64,000 nt of DNA from Zhenhengia yiwuensis. Its GTDB lineage: Bacteria > Bacillota > Clostridia > Lachnospirales > Cellulosilyticaceae. The position numbers and the translations under genes are program-made. Numbering within the stretch: position 1 is the first letter of the stretch; each line of letters begins with the position of its first letter. The stretch lies in the NCBI RefSeq assembly GCF_014384995.1, contig NZ_JACRSY010000019.1, forward strand, positions 6,893 to 70,892, in the 5' to 3' direction. Positions 53,518-63,095 of the stretch are shown here, piece by piece. Below the pieces are notes generated by a model. The model was not told where the DNA came from. It saw only the letters and a list, made by a program, of their open reading frames with translations, and did no database searches.

Positions 53518-53560
53518 AAAGCTCTTTTTTCCTAGGCATTAGGAAAAGGGAGCTTTTTTT
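53518..53560 (+). terminator. Terminator after the nrdDG-dut operon
   Basis: 17-bp stem (53518-53534 / 53540-53556) with two G-U pairs, GCAT-type loop and a T-tract. The following 210 bases to yesN are very AT-rich, and I see no convincing promoter pair in them. Confidence 0.9.
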
Positions 53561-53778
53561 GTTTTTTCAGTGATAAAAATCTACTTTATTATTGATTCAA
53601 GATAAAATCTTCCTAATAGTACATTTTAAATAATGAAAAGAATAGAGTTGATAAAAATAATTTTGAATATTGTAGAAAAATATATCAACATAAGATAAAA
53701 TATAATTGTTAAAATAAGTAAATTGTACTACATATATAAAATAATTTAGTTTATAAGAGAGATAAAGAGGAGAAGGCC

Positions 53779-55410
53779 ATGTATCTATACAAAATTCTTA
53801 TAGTAGATGATGAAGAAGAAGTAAGAAGCAGTATTATGAGAAAGATGCAGTGGGAACAATTAGGCTATCAATTAGTAGGGGATGCAGAAAATGGAGAAGA
53901 TGCATTAGAAAAAGTTAGAGTGTTAGAGCCAGACTTAGTATTAACAGATATTAAAATGCCTTATATGGATGGACTTACATTAACAAAATATATTAAAGAA
54001 GAAAGAAATAGTACAGAAATTGTTATTTTTTCCGGATTTGATGATTTTGAATATGCGCAGAAGGCGATTAAACTGGGTGTTATTGAATATATTTTAAAAC
54101 CTGTTAATGTAGTTGAGTTAACAGAGATACTAAAAAAACTCAAGCTAAAAATGGATGAGCGCATTGCAGAAAAACGTAATATACAGGCCTTAAGACTAGA
54201 TTACCAAAGGATGCTTCCTGTTCTAAAAGAACATTTTTTAGGGGATTTGGTACAAGGAAGATTAAATCATATAGCTATTTTAGAAGGTTTTAATCGGTTT
54301 AATCTATGTGTAAAGGATGGGCCAAGTTGGATTGTTGCTACAACACATATTGAGCTTCCAATGATTGAGCAAAATGAACAGAGGCTTAACTTACATGATG
54401 AAGTTGATTTAATTCCACTTTCTGTAGAACAGATCATTTGTGAAAAGTTAATGGGGGATTTTCAGTTCGAAACTTTTGGAACAGCGACAGGTACATGTAT
54501 CTTGTGCGCTATTCATACAAAACAGGAAATGGAAAGATTCATGAATAAGTTAAATCAAGTGTGCTTAGAGTGTAAAAAGATTCTGGAGCTTAATGTTACT
54601 ATAGGCCTTGGAAAAGCTTATACCAAACAAGAGCTGATTAAAGATTCTTATGATGAAGCTAAGAGTGCTATAGGCTATAGAGCGACTATAGGAAGTGGTA
54701 TGGTTATTTACATTAGTGATGTAGAGGTTATTCATGTAGGGGTTTTAAGATTTGATGAACAAAGTGAAGGAAAATTGATTCATGCTATTAAGTTTGGAGA
54801 GCGAGAAGAGATTATAGAAGTTATAGAAAGTCTCATGCACAAAATGAAAGCAGCTAAGGTACATACTAGTCAACATCAAGTTTATGTCATGGCGATTATT
54901 CATTCTATGATGGAAATGGCGCAGAAATATGAGTTAGATACGAATCAGATTTGGGGTAAAGAAGATTATTTTAAAGTTATGGGAAGGTTACTTACTATAC
55001 AGAGCATGCAAAACTTCATTATCAATAGTGCCCTTTCTATTCATGAAAACCTTCATAAGGAACGTTACGATACGATGAAGCAACTCATAGTAGAAGCGAA
55101 AAAGTATATTACAGAACACTTTACTAATCCAGATTTATCTGTAGAGATGGTATGTGAGCATCTACATATTAGTCAGGCTTATTTTTCTACACTCTTTAAA
55201 AAAGAGACAGGACAGACATATATTAGTTATTTAACGGAACTTCGTCTTAATAAAGCTATTGAACTCCTTAATAAAACAGAAGATAAGACCTACATTATTG
55301 CGAATAAGGTAGGTTATACAGAGCCGAATTACTTTAGTTATGTCTTTAAAAAGAACTTTGGAATAGCACCTAGTCGTTATCAGCGCAGAGCTAATTCGAA
55401 TAGGGGATGA
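53779..55410 (+). CDS. YesN-type response regulator, receiver plus AraC DNA-binding domain
   Basis: This 543-residue regulator has a receiver domain with acidic pocket D10-D11 (ILIVDDEEE), phospho-acceptor D57 in LVLTDIKMPYMDGL, and IEYILKPVNV. A middle region of about 300 residues (about 130-430) is probably a sensory/dimerisation part. Two AraC-type helix-turn-helix motifs close it (LSVEMVCEHLHISQAYFSTLFKKETGQTYISYL and ANKVGYTEPNYFSYVFKKNFGIAPSRYQ). It lies 4 bases before its partner kinase and presumably activates the mgl genes. Confidence 0.92.
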   Translation: MYLYKILIVDDEEEVRSSIMRKMQWEQLGYQLVGDAENGEDALEKVRVLEPDLVLTDIKMPYMDGLTLTKYIKEERNSTEIVIFSGFDDFEYAQKAIKLGVIEYILKPVNVVELTEILKKLKLKMDERIAEKRNIQALRLDYQRMLPVLKEHFLGDLVQGRLNHIAILEGFNRFNLCVKDGPSWIVATTHIELPMIEQNEQRLNLHDEVDLIPLSVEQIICEKLMGDFQFETFGTATGTCILCAIHTKQEMERFMNKLNQVCLECKKILELNVTIGLGKAYTKQELIKDSYDEAKSAIGYRATIGSGMVIYISDVEVIHVGVLRFDEQSEGKLIHAIKFGEREEIIEVIESLMHKMKAAKVHTSQHQVYVMAIIHSMMEMAQKYELDTNQIWGKEDYFKVMGRLLTIQSMQNFIINSALSIHENLHKERYDTMKQLIVEAKKYITEHFTNPDLSVEMVCEHLHISQAYFSTLFKKETGQTYISYLTELRLNKAIELLNKTEDKTYIIANKVGYTEPNYFSYVFKKNFGIAPSRYQRRANSNRG

Positions 55411-55414
55411 AGCT

Positions 55415-57205
55415 ATGCTAAAAAGAATAAATGAATGGTGGATGGAGATTTATCATCAACTTAGTTTAAGAAATATTGTATGGGTATCCTTTTCTGCTAC
55501 AGCAGCTTTAGCCACTATTTTCATGGGACTGTCCTTTTATAGTAGGTTTTCTATGCAGCTTAATAATGAAATGCAGATGGAAAATCAGGCTTTAATCAAT
55601 CAAGTGAATAATGCTGTCAATACTTATGTAAGAAATATGATGAAGCTTTCTGATACTTTATATTTTAAGGTCATTAAAGATCAGGACATACAATTAGTAG
55701 ACTTTGATGAGACTTTTAGGCTATTTTATGAAACCAATAAAGACTATATTAAAAACATTGCTTTATTTAGCGAAGAAGGAGATCCCATTGTTCTAGCGCC
55801 AGCAGCTTCATTAAAGGAAGGTATTCATCCAGCCGAGCAAAAATGGTTTAAACGTGCGCTTGAAAAAAGTGAGAATATGCATTTTTCTACTTTACATATT
55901 CAAAATTTATTTAATGAAAATGAGGGTGAGTATGAATGGGTCATTTCATTAAGTAGAGCAGTGCAAATGACTTATGGGAGTGAAGTTAAACAGGGTGTTT
56001 TATTAATAGATATGGCTTATGATGGGATTAAACAATTGTTTAGTAATATTTCACTTGGGCAAGAAGGTTATGTCTACATGATGGATCAAACAGGTGCCAT
56101 CATCTATCATCCTAAGCAGCAGTTATTAGCATCAGGTATCTATAAGGAAAATACACAAGCTGCCATGCATTATAATGATGGCATTTATAATGAAGTATTT
56201 GAAGGCAAACAAAGACAAGTCATTATTAAAACAGTAGGATATACAGGCTGGACTATAGAAGGTGTTATTTTCCCCAATGCAGTGAGTTTAAACAATAAGA
56301 AAAGTAACATCTTCTTTATTTTTCTATTTTTGTTTTTCACTATGGGCCTTGTACTTATTAATTCTATTATTTCGACAAAGGTATCTAAACCCATTAGAAA
56401 TCTAGAAAAAGCCGTAAAAGAAGTTGAAATGGGAAAACTAGATACGTGTATTAAGGCAGAAGGATTTTATGAAGTACACCACCTGGGGCAATCCGTACAT
56501 AAAATGGCTGAGCAAATTAAAAAGTTAATGGAGGATATAGTAAAAGAGCATGAATCTAAGAGAAAGAGTGAACTAGACGCACTACAATCACAAATTAACC
56601 CACACTTTTTATACAATACGCTAGATATTATTGTTTGGATGATTGAGAATGAAAGACAGCAGGATGCAGCTAAAGTGGTTACAGCTTTAGCCAGATTCTT
56701 TAGAATTAGCTTAAGTAAAGGCAAACATATTATTTCTATTGCAGACGAAATTGAGCATGTGAGAAATTACTTAACTATACAGCAGCTTCGGTATAAAAAT
56801 AAGTTTGAGTATGATATTGAGATAACAGAAGAAGCTAAGTCATTCGCAACAATCAAACTGATTATTCAGCCTCTTGTAGAAAATGCCATTTACCACGGTA
56901 TGGTCTATATGGATGGGGATGGTCTTATTCGTGTACAAGCTTATGTAGAAGAAAGTGAAGTGTACATTACAGTAAGTGATAATGGACTTGGTATGACAAA
57001 GGAACGTATTAATCAATTATTAAAAGGTGAGATCCAATCTTCTAAAAGAGGATCAGGAATAGGTGTAAGTAATGTAAATGAGCGTATTAAACTCTATTTT
57101 GGGGAGGCTTATGGCATACAGATTGAATCTGAACCAGATGAGGGAACCAAAATGATTGTACACCTTCCAAAGGTTATCTATGAAAAAGAAGAAAAGGGCG
57201 TGTAA
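55415..57205 (+). CDS. YesM/LytS-type sensor histidine kinase
   Basis: This 596-residue kinase has one transmembrane helix near residues 22-43 and an extracellular Cache-type domain (about 50-290, GYVYMMDQTGAIIYHP, GYTGWTIEGVIFP). A second helix follows (about 297-318), then a HAMP linker (VSKPIRNLEKAVKEVEMGKL). The His_kinase motif SQINPHFLYNTLDII has phospho-acceptor H397. The ATPase domain shows PLVENAIYHGM, DNGLGM and SGIGVSNVNERIKLYFG. Typical partner of YesN. The neighbouring tethered binding proteins could present ligand to its outer domain. Confidence 0.92.
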   Translation: MLKRINEWWMEIYHQLSLRNIVWVSFSATAALATIFMGLSFYSRFSMQLNNEMQMENQALINQVNNAVNTYVRNMMKLSDTLYFKVIKDQDIQLVDFDETFRLFYETNKDYIKNIALFSEEGDPIVLAPAASLKEGIHPAEQKWFKRALEKSENMHFSTLHIQNLFNENEGEYEWVISLSRAVQMTYGSEVKQGVLLIDMAYDGIKQLFSNISLGQEGYVYMMDQTGAIIYHPKQQLLASGIYKENTQAAMHYNDGIYNEVFEGKQRQVIIKTVGYTGWTIEGVIFPNAVSLNNKKSNIFFIFLFLFFTMGLVLINSIISTKVSKPIRNLEKAVKEVEMGKLDTCIKAEGFYEVHHLGQSVHKMAEQIKKLMEDIVKEHESKRKSELDALQSQINPHFLYNTLDIIVWMIENERQQDAAKVVTALARFFRISLSKGKHIISIADEIEHVRNYLTIQQLRYKNKFEYDIEITEEAKSFATIKLIIQPLVENAIYHGMVYMDGDGLIRVQAYVEESEVYITVSDNGLGMTKERINQLLKGEIQSSKRGSGIGVSNVNERIKLYFGEAYGIQIESEPDEGTKMIVHLPKVIYEKEEKGV

Positions 57206-57208
57206 AGG

Positions 57209-58162
57209 ATGAAACATAAAAATGATATCTTATATATTTTAGCCCTTATTCTATTAGTCATGCTTTATCTTATTTCTTCAACAGATTTGTTTTATAAAGA
57301 ACAAGAAACGGATATATATCAAATCTCTGTTATTTTAAATGAAACAAGTGATGCTATTTTTGAAAATATTAAATTAGGTATGAAGCAAGTGGATAAGGAG
57401 TGGACTACAGAAGTCAATATAGTGACTTTATATGAGGCTAATCATGCAGAGCAGCAAATGAAACTGGTAGAAAGGGAAGTTGCCAATGGTGCAGAAGTTA
57501 TTATTTTGTTTCCTGTAGATGCAGAGTTAACCAAGGAATATTTAATACAGGAAAACTGGAATATTCCTATTATTTGTGTAGGAACTTATTTGCCAGAACA
57601 GGTAGTAGATGTATGGATACATGGTGATGAACTAGCAAGGGTACAAGAACTTGGTAGAAAGATTATTGAAGATAACTTGCGATTTATTTATACCATTGCA
57701 CCTAGAATTGAAAGAAGCAATGTAAATCAGAGGTTAAAGGGGCTAAAAGAGGTATTAGAAGAAAATAATGTAGGAGTTGAATGTCTTTACTATGAAACAG
57801 AAGAAGAGCTCGTTACCTTACTTAGAGAACTGAACGAGAAGGGGATCGAGACTGGACTAGTGGCCTTAGATACTATGACTTTAAACTTGTTGATGACTCA
57901 GTATAGGACACTAGAGGAGCAGAATTTATACATTTATGGAATAGGTTATACGAGTAGCCTTTTAAGTGATTTAGAGAAAGGACTTATTCAAGCACTTTCT
58001 ATACATAATGACTACGATTTAGGGTACTTAAGTTTAGCTTCAGCAGTGGCTTTATTACAACATGAAAAAGTAGCTTATGACCAAAAGGTTATAGGGGGGC
58101 TTATTACAAAAGATAATATCTATGGAACGTTCTATGAAAAAATATTATTTCCTATTCACTAA
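57209..58162 (+). CDS. Membrane-tethered sugar-binding-like protein 1 (candidate sensor)
   Basis: 317 residues. There is an N-terminal hydrophobic anchor (about 9-26, YILALILLVMLYLISSTD) without a lipobox cysteine. A type I periplasmic-binding fold follows (IYQISVILNETSDAIFENIKLGMKQ, EREVANGAEVIILFPVDAEL, IPIICVGTYLPE). It is a divergent member of the ribose/galactose-binding class and lacks the calcium loop of MglB. It lies 3 bases after the kinase gene, so it is more likely a sensor accessory than a transport component. Known precedents are tethered binding proteins that work with LytS/YesM-type kinases. The ligand is unknown. Confidence 0.72.
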   Translation: MKHKNDILYILALILLVMLYLISSTDLFYKEQETDIYQISVILNETSDAIFENIKLGMKQVDKEWTTEVNIVTLYEANHAEQQMKLVEREVANGAEVIILFPVDAELTKEYLIQENWNIPIICVGTYLPEQVVDVWIHGDELARVQELGRKIIEDNLRFIYTIAPRIERSNVNQRLKGLKEVLEENNVGVECLYYETEEELVTLLRELNEKGIETGLVALDTMTLNLLMTQYRTLEEQNLYIYGIGYTSSLLSDLEKGLIQALSIHNDYDLGYLSLASAVALLQHEKVAYDQKVIGGLITKDNIYGTFYEKILFPIH

Positions 58163-58176
58163 TAAGGAGATGTGGG

Positions 58177-59190
58177 ATGAATCAAAAGAAAAGATATTTA
58201 TTGATTATTACTATAGTATTCGTTTGTTTTCTACTCTTTAAAAATTACATAAATACTGACTTAAAGCATGAAGAAAATAAAGTTGTTAAGATAGGGGTAT
58301 GTACATATAAGGCTAGTGATACGTTTATTGCTTCTATTGTTACAGAACTTGAAAAAATTATAAAGGAAGAAGAGCAACTTAGAGAGACTACGATTAAATT
58401 AGATATTTCAGATGCTAAAGAAAGCCAGTTAACTCAGAATGAACAAGTGCAAAAATACATTGCATTAGATTATGACGTTATCTGTGTTAATATCGTAGAT
58501 CGAACGAGTGCCGCTAGTCTAATTGATCAAGCAGCAAGCGCACAAATCCCACTTGTATTTTTTAATAGACAACCTGTAGAGGAAGATATGTATCGAAGTG
58601 ATAGTGTCTACTATATTGGCTCTAATGCAAAAGAGTCAGCCATTATGCAAGGTGAACTTATTATAGAAGCTTATAAACAAAATCCAGAGCTTATAGATAA
58701 AAATCAAAATGGGATTATTGAGTATGCTATTTTAGAAGGTGAAGCAGGGCATCAGGATACTGTTATTCGTACAGAATATGCCATTAAGACACTGGAAGAA
58801 AAAGGGCTAGAATTAAAAAGAGTAGCAGGATGGTGTGCTAATTTTGATAGAAATCAAGCTGCTGCATTAGTCGAACAATGGTTAAGTCATGAACAAGAAG
58901 AAATAGAACTTATTTTGTCCAATAATGATGATATGGCATTAGGTGCAGCAGATGCCATTGAAAAGTTAGAAGGAGAAAGTATTGCTATTGTGGGAATTGA
59001 TGGAACACCACAAGGTAGAGAGGCTGTAGATAAAGGCACTTTACTAGGTACTGTTGTGTCAGATCAAAAACTTTATGCAAGACAAATTTTTACACTATGT
59101 GATGCACTTATTAAAGGTGAGGAATTTGTAGACCAGCTCGAGTTAGAAGATAACAAGTATATGTGGATGCCGTGGGGAAAATATATCTAA
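58177..59190 (+). CDS. Membrane-tethered galactose-binding-like protein 2 (candidate sensor)
   Basis: 337 residues. An N-terminal transmembrane anchor (about 6-22, YLLIITIVFVCFLLFKN) has no lipobox. A Peripla_BP_4 domain closely resembles MglB (VKIGVCTYKASDTFIASIVTELEK, IPLVFFNRQP, LILSNNDDMALGAADAIEKL, VGIDGTPQGREAV). The loop DKNQNGIIEYAILEGEAGHQD matches the calcium-binding EF-hand-like loop of galactose-binding protein. It sits between the two-component genes and mglB. A role as a sugar sensor feeding the YesM kinase is inferred. Confidence 0.75.
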   Translation: MNQKKRYLLIITIVFVCFLLFKNYINTDLKHEENKVVKIGVCTYKASDTFIASIVTELEKIIKEEEQLRETTIKLDISDAKESQLTQNEQVQKYIALDYDVICVNIVDRTSAASLIDQAASAQIPLVFFNRQPVEEDMYRSDSVYYIGSNAKESAIMQGELIIEAYKQNPELIDKNQNGIIEYAILEGEAGHQDTVIRTEYAIKTLEEKGLELKRVAGWCANFDRNQAAALVEQWLSHEQEEIELILSNNDDMALGAADAIEKLEGESIAIVGIDGTPQGREAVDKGTLLGTVVSDQKLYARQIFTLCDALIKGEEFVDQLELEDNKYMWMPWGKYI

Positions 59191-59244
59191 GATTTTTATA
59201 GATAGATAAAAGAAAATCTCATGTAAAAGAAAATTTAATAAAGG

Positions 59245-59250
59245 TATAAT
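59245..59250 (+). promoter_or_regulatory. Candidate -10 element before mglB
   Basis: Consensus TATAAT, 54 bases before the start codon. The -35 position (about 59222) reads TGTAAA, a poor match, so activation by YesN is plausible. Confidence 0.4.
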
Positions 59251-59303
59251 AAACACATCAATAAGGTTATTAAAGATATGTTTATTATTTTGGAGGGGAT
59301 CAT

Positions 59304-60413
59304 ATGAAAAAGAAATGGATAGGAATGGTAGTAGGAGCAACGATGATGGCAATGTCATTAACAGGATGTAGCGAGGCACCTACGACACCAAGTGAACCAG
59401 AGACATCAACAAGTAGTGAAAAGCCAGCTGAAGAGACTAAGGAACCCGAAAAGGTTGAAACAGATACAGCCGAAGCACAGAAAGAAGAGATTACAATGGG
59501 TATCCTCATTTATAAATATGATGATACTTATATCTCTACAGTACGTTCTGCCATTGAAAAATATGCAAAAGAGGCAAATGTAGCTATTACATTAGATATG
59601 CAGGATGCACAAGGTGACCAAGCCAAACAAAATGACCAATTAGATGTTTTAATTGAAAAAGGTGTTGATGTATTAGCTATTAATGCAGTAGACACAGGAT
59701 CTGCACAAGGACTTGCAGATAAAGCAAAAGCTGCAGGCATTCCAGCTGTATTCTTTAACAGGGAGCCAGATGCTTCTGTTATTCAATCTTGTGAAGGGAT
59801 TTTTATTGGAACAACAGCCTCAGAAGCAGGTGTAATGCAAGGTGATATCTTATCACAAATGTGGAAAGAACACCCAGAGTATGACCTTAATGGAGATGGT
59901 AAAGTTCAATACCTAGTCTTTAAAGGAGAACCTGGTAACCCAGAAGCCGAAGCACGTACTTCTTATGCGGTTTCTCAAGCCGAAGCTAATGGCTTAGTTA
60001 TGGAAAATGTCAATGGTGATCCTATTGTAGCAAACTGGGCAACAGACCAAGCGCAAACAGCTATGGAAGCTGTCTTAGCAGCTCATGATGGAGAAATTGA
60101 AGCAGTATTTTGTAATAACGATGATATGGCACTTGGTGTTATTGCAGCCCTTAATGGTTCCGATTATAACTTATCAGCAGATGGTGAAAAATGGATTCCT
60201 GTTTTAGGTGTAGATGCAACAGATGCAGGTGTTGAAGCTATTAATTCAGGTAAAATGGCAGCAACAGTTAAACAAGATGGTGATGCAATGGGTAAAGCTA
60301 TTGTAGCTATTGCATCAAATGCAGCTTTAGATAAAGACTACTTAGAAGGTACAGACTATACATTAGCTGAAGATGGTATTTCTGTGCGTATTCCTTATTC
60401 AACCATTCAATAA
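59304..60413 (+). CDS. mglB: Galactose/methyl-galactoside ABC transporter substrate-binding lipoprotein
   Basis: A lipoprotein signal peptide ends at LTGC (C22). A Thr/Glu/Pro-rich linker follows, then a binding domain resembling E. coli galactose-binding protein. The calcium loop DLNGDGKVQYLVFKGEPGNPEAEART is nearly the same as the enterobacterial one. Also present are VFFNREP, WKEHPEYD, CNNDDMALGVIAAL and LGVDATDAGVEAI. GGAGGGG precedes the ATG. It delivers the sugar to MglA-MglC. D-galactose or a related hexose is likely but not proven. Confidence 0.92.
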   Translation: MKKKWIGMVVGATMMAMSLTGCSEAPTTPSEPETSTSSEKPAEETKEPEKVETDTAEAQKEEITMGILIYKYDDTYISTVRSAIEKYAKEANVAITLDMQDAQGDQAKQNDQLDVLIEKGVDVLAINAVDTGSAQGLADKAKAAGIPAVFFNREPDASVIQSCEGIFIGTTASEAGVMQGDILSQMWKEHPEYDLNGDGKVQYLVFKGEPGNPEAEARTSYAVSQAEANGLVMENVNGDPIVANWATDQAQTAMEAVLAAHDGEIEAVFCNNDDMALGVIAALNGSDYNLSADGEKWIPVLGVDATDAGVEAINSGKMAATVKQDGDAMGKAIVAIASNAALDKDYLEGTDYTLAEDGISVRIPYSTIQ

Positions 60414-60434
60414 ATCGTAAAATACTAAAATAGG

Positions 60435-60478
60435 GGAGTATCTTTAAATAGAGCAAGTTATTTAAGGATACTCCTTTT
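60435..60478 (+). terminator. 16-bp hairpin between mglB and mglA
   Basis: Arms 60435-60450 and 60459-60474 pair with one U-G, followed by TTTTAT. It probably stops part of the transcripts, or stabilises the mglB mRNA, so the binding protein exceeds the membrane parts. Confidence 0.75.
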
Positions 60479-60510
60479 ATGAAAAGAGAGGAAGAAAAGG
60501 GGGGAATGCT

Positions 60511-62019
60511 ATGGGCACAGAGTATGTATTAGAGATGGAAGGAATTGAGAAAAAATTTCCAGGTGTTAAAGCATTAGATGGTGCACAGTTAATGCTACGT
60601 AAGGGAACAGTACATTCTTTAATGGGTGAGAATGGAGCCGGAAAAAGTACACTGATGAAGTGTTTGTTTGGTATTTATCAAGAGGATGCAGGAAGCATCA
60701 AAATAGAAGGAACAGAAATCAGGTTTGATAATCCCAAACAAGCCTTAGATCATGGTGTAGCGATGGTACATCAAGAACTGAACCAAGTACTAAGAAGAAG
60801 TGTTATGGAAAATATATGGCTAGGACGTTTTCCTAAAAAAATGGGGTTTATTGACCATGAAAAGATGTATGAAGATACTTTAGAAGTTTTTAAGGATCTT
60901 AATATAGAAGTAGACCCTAAAATGCTTATTGGTAAACTATCTGTTTCTCAAAGACAGATGGTAGAAATAGCGAAAGCCGTTTCATATAATGCCAAGATAT
61001 TAGTATTAGATGAGCCTACATCTTCTTTAACTAAGCAAGAGGTAGAGCATTTATTTGGCATTATTAATAGACTACGTCAACGAGGCGTAGGCATGATTTA
61101 CATTTCTCATAAAATGGAGGAAATTCTTCAAATATCAGATGATGTAACAGTCATGAGAGATGGTAAATGGATTGCCACCAAACAGGCAAAAGATTTGACA
61201 ACAGATGAAATTATAAAGCTAATGGTAGGACGTAGTTTAACAAATCGTTTCCCACCTAAGACGAATGAAATAGGAGATGTGTTATTAGAGGTAAAAGGGT
61301 TAACAGGAAAGTACATGCCAACTTGTATGGATGTTTCATTTAACTTACATAAAGGTGAAATTCTAGGTATAGCAGGGCTGGTAGGCTCTAAACGTACAGA
61401 ATTACTTGAAACACTTTTTGGAACAGCTCATAAGGAAAAGGGAGAAGTCATTCTGCATGGTAAGCCTATAAAAAATAGAAATGCCAAAGAAGCCATTAAA
61501 AATGGTTTTGCTTTATTAACAGAGGAAAGACGTGCAACAGGAATTATTCCACTTCAAAGCATTATATTTAATTCTGTATTAGCTAATTTATCAGCTTATA
61601 AAAAAAGAGGCTTTTTATCTGATAAGAAGATGGAAGAAGATACAACATGGGTTATTGATAGTATGAAAGTGAAGACACCTTCTTCTAAAACACATATTAA
61701 ATCTTTATCAGGTGGTAATCAGCAAAAGGTTATTATAGGGAGATGGTTACTCACTAGCCCAGAAGTACTTCTTTTAGATGAGCCGACCCGAGGAATTGAT
61801 GTAGGAGCAAAATATGAAATTTATCAGCTTATTATTGATTTAGCTAATAAAGGAAAAGGTATTGTAATGGTTTCTTCTGAAATGCCAGAGCTTATTGGAA
61901 TCTGTGATCGTATTCTTGTTATGAGTAATGGAAAGGTGGCAGGTATTTTAGATATGAAAAAAGACTATGCGGGGAATGCGCAAGAAGAAATTATGCGATT
62001 AGCTGCAAAATATATTTAA
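60511..62019 (+). CDS. mglA: Galactose/methyl-galactoside ABC transporter ATP-binding protein
   Basis: This sugar ABC ATPase has two tandem nucleotide-binding domains. The first has Walker A GENGAGKSTLMK, signature LSVSQRQMVEIAKAV and Walker B ILVLDEPTSSLT. The second has a degenerate Walker A (GLVGSKRTELLE), intact signature LSGGNQQKVIIGRWL and Walker B VLLLDEPTRGIDVG. That asymmetry is normal for MglA/RbsA proteins. Length 502 is standard. It energises MglC. Confidence 0.94.
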   Translation: MGTEYVLEMEGIEKKFPGVKALDGAQLMLRKGTVHSLMGENGAGKSTLMKCLFGIYQEDAGSIKIEGTEIRFDNPKQALDHGVAMVHQELNQVLRRSVMENIWLGRFPKKMGFIDHEKMYEDTLEVFKDLNIEVDPKMLIGKLSVSQRQMVEIAKAVSYNAKILVLDEPTSSLTKQEVEHLFGIINRLRQRGVGMIYISHKMEEILQISDDVTVMRDGKWIATKQAKDLTTDEIIKLMVGRSLTNRFPPKTNEIGDVLLEVKGLTGKYMPTCMDVSFNLHKGEILGIAGLVGSKRTELLETLFGTAHKEKGEVILHGKPIKNRNAKEAIKNGFALLTEERRATGIIPLQSIIFNSVLANLSAYKKRGFLSDKKMEEDTTWVIDSMKVKTPSSKTHIKSLSGGNQQKVIIGRWLLTSPEVLLLDEPTRGIDVGAKYEIYQLIIDLANKGKGIVMVSSEMPELIGICDRILVMSNGKVAGILDMKKDYAGNAQEEIMRLAAKYI

Positions 62020-62035
62020 CTAGGAGGGGGATCAA

Positions 62036-63070
62036 ATGGGAGAAACAAAAACACGTAAATGGGATAAAGAAAGAATCAATGAGTTTTTATTAAACTATGC
62101 ACTCTATATTATTTTAGGGATTATGATTATTGTCGTTATTTGTATTAATCCTAAATTCTTATCTGTTTCTAACTTTATTAAGATTTTAACACAAGCATCT
62201 ACGAGAGGTATTTTGGCTTTAGGTGTTGCCGGAATGATTGTACTTGCTGGAACAGACCTTTCAGCAGGACGTATTTTAGGATGCTGTGCAGCAGTATCTG
62301 CTTCATTAGTACAGTCTGTGACTTATGCGTCAAGGATGTATCCTGGTATTACAGAGGATTTACCACTTATTCTTCCCTTACTAGCAAGTATAACCATTGG
62401 TGTAATCTTCTGTATGATCAATGGATTTGGTGTAGCAAAGCTTAAACTACATGCTTTCATTGTTTCTTTAGGTACACAGCTTATTGCTTTTGGTTGTACC
62501 TGTATCTACATTGATAGTCAAGAAGGCGGGGCTCAGGCTATTTCTAGCTTTAACGAAAAATTTATTAATTTTGTAAATGGCTCTTTTCCTATTGGCAATT
62601 TTAAATTACCTTATTTAATTTGTTACTTTGCTATTGCTGCAGTTGTTGTATGGATTATTTGGAATAAGACAACACTCGGTAAAAATATGTTTGCTATCGG
62701 TGGGAATATGGAAGCAGCAGCTGTATCAGGTGTCAATATCTCTAGAAGTATTATGGGGGTTTATTTAGTAGCTGGTGTTTTGTATGGTATTGCAGCTTTT
62801 CTTGAAGCTGGACGTATCCAATCTGTTAATACAGGGACAGGACTTAACTATGACTTAGATGCCATTTCAGGGTGTGTTATCGGTGGTGTTTCTTTTGCAG
62901 GTGGTGTTGGAACTATTCCAGGGGTTATCATTGGCGTTATTATTCTTCAAGTAATCAACTACAGCTTAAACTTTTTAGGCGTTAACCCCTATCTACAGTA
63001 TATTATTAAAGGCCTTATCATTATTTTAGCTGTTTCAATTGACGTAAGAAAATATATTGCTAAAAAATAA
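62036..63070 (+). CDS. mglC: Galactose/methyl-galactoside ABC transporter permease
   Basis: This 344-residue BPD_transp_2 permease has about nine helices. It carries GILALGVAGMIVLAGTDLSAGRILG, ICMINGFGVAKLKLHAFIVSLGTQLIAFG, TTLGKNMFAIGGNMEAAAVSGVNI (coupling segment) and AISGCVIGGVSFAGGVGTIPG, all typical of MglC/RbsC. AGGAGGGGG precedes the ATG, 16 bases after mglA. Confidence 0.94.
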   Translation: MGETKTRKWDKERINEFLLNYALYIILGIMIIVVICINPKFLSVSNFIKILTQASTRGILALGVAGMIVLAGTDLSAGRILGCCAAVSASLVQSVTYASRMYPGITEDLPLILPLLASITIGVIFCMINGFGVAKLKLHAFIVSLGTQLIAFGCTCIYIDSQEGGAQAISSFNEKFINFVNGSFPIGNFKLPYLICYFAIAAVVVWIIWNKTTLGKNMFAIGGNMEAAAVSGVNISRSIMGVYLVAGVLYGIAAFLEAGRIQSVNTGTGLNYDLDAISGCVIGGVSFAGGVGTIPGVIIGVIILQVINYSLNFLGVNPYLQYIIKGLIIILAVSIDVRKYIAKK

Positions 63071-63095
63071 GTAGGAAATAGGAGTGCATAAAAGT

